5,037 bases of DNA. Source: an uncultured Lachnospiraceae bacterium. GTDB taxonomy: Bacteria; Bacillota; Clostridia; Lachnospirales; Lachnospiraceae. Below, in pieces: positions 4,628-5,037 of this stretch (positions are counted from its first letter, which is position 1; the number at the start of each line of letters is the position of its first letter). The position numbers and the translations under genes are program-made. The stretch is from the NCBI GenBank assembly GCA_902797565.1, contig CADBTO010000025.1, positions 1 to 5,037 of the forward strand, given 5' to 3'. The notes beneath the pieces were generated by a model. That model was not told the DNA's origin. It searched no databases and was given only the letters and a program-made list of their open reading frames with translations.

Positions 4628-5037
4628 TTGAACCAAGATATTGATCGATTTTCCAAAGCGTACAACCTGTCTGTTATAATTATCACGATCGGCTGCCTCG
4701 GTGCTGTGGCTGAAATTTTTACCTGCGGATGGGATCTTGGCGTGGCACTTCTGATCTGTGCCGGGATTCTCGCGCTTTGGTGGATCCACCTGCATGATTA
4801 CAAAGATCCCAGGTTCCGTGAAAACTATTACCTGCTGTTCCCTTTAATGGTTTCTTTCTATCATTCCATGAAGGTCAATGACCATGCAGTCAACACCATC
4901 GTTTTCATTCTGATGCTGATACTTGCCTGTATGCTATGCCGCGGGGATTTTATGCGCATCATCCTGGCCACGTTTTTCGCCGTGATGCTCCTTTGGGTTC
5001 TGCGCGGGATCATGTCTGCTGGCAGCGCATGGAACAA
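4628..5037 (+). CDS. Multi-pass membrane protein, N-terminal part (cut by right edge)
   Basis: Reading from TTG gives 136 open codons to the window edge. The start is MNQDIDRFSKAYNLSVIIIT. Hydrophobic segments lie at about residues 14-31, 36-54, 68-80, 87-104 and 109-128, separated by short polar loops such as HDYKDPRFRENYY, so at least four or five membrane spans are expected. No catalytic or signalling motif falls within the visible part. The layout, a short polar start followed by five or six spans, is reminiscent of the membrane sensor region of Lachnospiraceae methyl-accepting chemotaxis proteins or diguanylate cyclases, but this is a recalled resemblance only. It follows the lipoprotein gene by 40 bp with a terminator-like hairpin between, so membership of the upstream cassette is uncertain. 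The true coding frame is well supported by the ribosome site and sustained hydrophobic pattern. Confidence 0.8.
   Translation, partial: MNQDIDRFSKAYNLSVIIITIGCLGAVAEIFTCGWDLGVALLICAGILALWWIHLHDYKDPRFRENYYLLFPLMVSFYHSMKVNDHAVNTIVFILMLILACMLCRGDFMRIILATFFAVMLLWVLRGIMSAGSAWN

Noticed and set aside
1..5037. CRISPR arrays, insertion sequences, tRNA or rRNA genes
   Set aside because: No regularly spaced repeats with unique spacers, transposase frames, terminal inverted repeats or tRNA cloverleaf signatures were seen on either strand.

Overview
The window looks like a chromosomal segment of a Gram-positive Clostridia member, most probably a Lachnospiraceae-type gut Firmicute. The basis is the greA-lysS gene pair, a lipobox lipoprotein, choline-binding-type cell-wall repeats, strong Shine-Dalgarno sites (AAGGAG/AAGGAGG) and roughly balanced GC content with AT-rich intergenic DNA. 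This assignment is an inference from gene style; no marker gene was compared.

Left part, minus strand (1-918): a housekeeping unit. greA (transcript cleavage factor) is followed after 61 bp by lysS (lysyl-tRNA synthetase), which runs off the left edge. No terminator lies between them, so they are probably co-transcribed from a well-formed promoter at 973-1001. The gap holds three tandem copies of an 8-bp unit just upstream of the lysS ribosome binding site.

Centre (919-1143): a 225-bp divergent regulatory region with no gene. Two near-consensus sigma-A promoters point away from each other, and their -35 boxes are the two arms of an 8-bp inverted repeat. The rightward transcript should begin at the edge of a perfect 10-bp inverted repeat. 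The loop of that repeat can pair with a downstream 7-nt segment, giving the topology of an H-type pseudoknot.

Right part, plus strand (1144-5037): an envelope cassette. It contains (i) a secreted protein with cell-wall-binding repeats and a transglutaminase-like Cys-His-Asp domain; (ii) directly abutting it (TAAATG), a complete MBOAT O-acyltransferase of the AlgI/DltB type; (iii) a lipoprotein with a long acidic then lysine-rich disordered region and a small C-terminal domain; and (iv) after a short terminator-like hairpin, the N-terminal membrane region of a TTG-initiated protein cut by the right edge. Genes (i) and (ii) are almost certainly translated from one message. A role in acyl modification or remodelling of a cell-surface polymer is the best inference. 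The usual SGNH/AlgX/AlgJ/DHHW or DltD partner of an MBOAT is not visible here, and the Cys-based Tgl protein occupies its place, which is the most interesting biological point in the window.
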